A stretch of 64,000 nucleotides of DNA, taken from the NCBI GenBank assembly GCA_003104905.1, contig PQAS01000042.1, positions 1-64,000 of the forward strand, in the 5' to 3' direction. The stretch comes from Candidatus Methanoperedentaceae archaeon. GTDB taxonomy: Archaea; Halobacteriota; Methanosarcinia; Methanosarcinales; Methanoperedenaceae. Shown piece by piece: positions 63,560-64,000 of the stretch. Within the stretch, counting starts at the first letter, position 1, and every line of letters starts with the position of its first letter. The notes beneath the pieces were generated by a model that was given only the letters and a program-made list of their open reading frames with translations, was not told where the DNA came from and did not search any database. The position numbers and the translations under genes are program-made.

Positions 63560-64000
63560 ACTGCCCTCTGGAACAGGCTTCTCTTCCCAATTTTTTTATA
63601 AGATGAAGCGCATCATCACCGTTCTTATAGTAACGGGGTAGTTCTTTATCGACAATAAAATCCTTTGACCTGTATAGATTCTGTGCGATCCTGTTATTAA
63701 TTCCCACTTCCAGTGTCACATTATCATATCCTTTTTCTTCCAGTATATCCAGGGCAGTATCCATGAGCGAACCTGCGATCCCCTTTCTCCTGTGTTCGGG
63801 ATGTACGTTCAAGGAATATATCCTTGCATTTAGTATACGTTCTCTTAAAAGGATTATAATAGACCCGACTATATTGCCGCTAATTTCCGCGACCAAAACC
63901 ATCGATCTGGCTTTTAACAACAGGTATTTTAGCTGCTTTCTATGAAATGTTTCTTCTTTATAACATATTTGTTCAAGACCCAAAAGTGAATCAAGATCTT
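63537..64000 (-). CDS. RimI-like GNAT acetyltransferase (5' partial)
   Basis: A GNAT N-acetyltransferase resembling RimI, which acetylates protein N-termini. The frame continues open to the window edge and adds DLDSL before LGLEQICYKEETF, the usual RimI start region, so the first few residues lie outside the window. The acetyl-CoA motif is YSLNVHPEHRRKGIAGSLMDTAL, then NVTLEVGINNRIAQNLYRSKDF. The C-terminal tail (EACSRGQFTRREHL) is not conserved-looking and overlaps the ATP-grasp gene. Confidence 0.83.
   Translation of the reverse strand, partial: DLDSLLGLEQICYKEETFHRKQLKYLLLKARSMVLVAEISGNIVGSIIILLRERILNARIYSLNVHPEHRRKGIAGSLMDTALDILEEKGYDNVTLEVGINNRIAQNLYRSKDFIVDKELPRYYKNGDDALHLIKKLGREACSRGQFTRREHL

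Noticed and set aside
1-64000. CRISPR array, tRNA, rRNA, transposase or integrase
   Set aside because: No regularly spaced repeats, cloverleaf-like genes or transposase motifs were recognised while reading; a dedicated tRNA search was not possible.

Overview
The window looks like a chromosomal segment of a methanogen-related euryarchaeon, probably of the Methanosarcinales and possibly an ANME-2d (Methanoperedens-like) genome. Archaeal markers are a replicative MCM helicase followed by a DUF424 gene, AglB oligosaccharyltransferases with WWDYG, an archaeal Lhr helicase, a CofE-type F420 ligase, COG1340-like coiled-coil proteins, archaeal TATA boxes and frequent TTG starts. The genus is an inference. 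I saw no rRNA, tRNA, CRISPR array, transposase or integrase.

Layout. (1) 1-2887: a small membrane-anchored protein, an HD phosphohydrolase and cofE. (2) 3152-8440: a tandem duplication of aglB that includes its promoter. (3) 8489-39389: a dense plus-strand surface-glycan locus. It holds methyltransferases, radical SAM enzymes and a nonulosonate (pseudaminic-acid-like) module (pseB-, pseC-, spsF-, pseH- and pseI-like genes plus an aldo/keto reductase and a class III aminotransferase). It also holds glycosyltransferases, two MOP flippases, a NeuA-like/SDR pair and a GDP-mannose-derived amino-sugar module (gmd, perosamine-synthase-like). (4) 39470-52603: a second glycan block with its own promoter. 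It has a dehydrogenase/epimerase/HAD/cyclase cassette, a CDP-glucose-derived sugar module (rfbF, rfbG, RmlC-like, DegT), glycosyltransferases and a fourth radical SAM protein. (5) 52593-60133: housekeeping genes: two coiled-coil proteins, DUF424 and mcm in a minus-strand operon, then divergent CYTH and lhr genes. (6) 60362-64000: DUF169, a VapBC toxin-antitoxin pair with a repeated operator-like element, a split RLAN/ATP-grasp pair and a RimI-like acetyltransferase cut by the window edge.

How the parts fit. The glycan locus could make at least three nucleotide-sugar types: a CMP-nonulosonate, a GDP-deoxyamino-hexose and a CDP-deoxyamino-hexose. These would be assembled on a lipid carrier (a Dpm1-like GT2 is present), flipped by the MOP proteins, and transferred to S-layer or other surface proteins by one or both AglB copies. 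The order of reactions and the final glycan are inferred. Points of most interest are the divergent acceptor/donor loop of the duplicated AglBs, the nonulosonate module without a recognisable PseG hydrolase but with two extra enzymes, three B12-binding radical SAM proteins in a glycan locus, and the dehydrogenase/epimerase/HAD/cyclase cassette.
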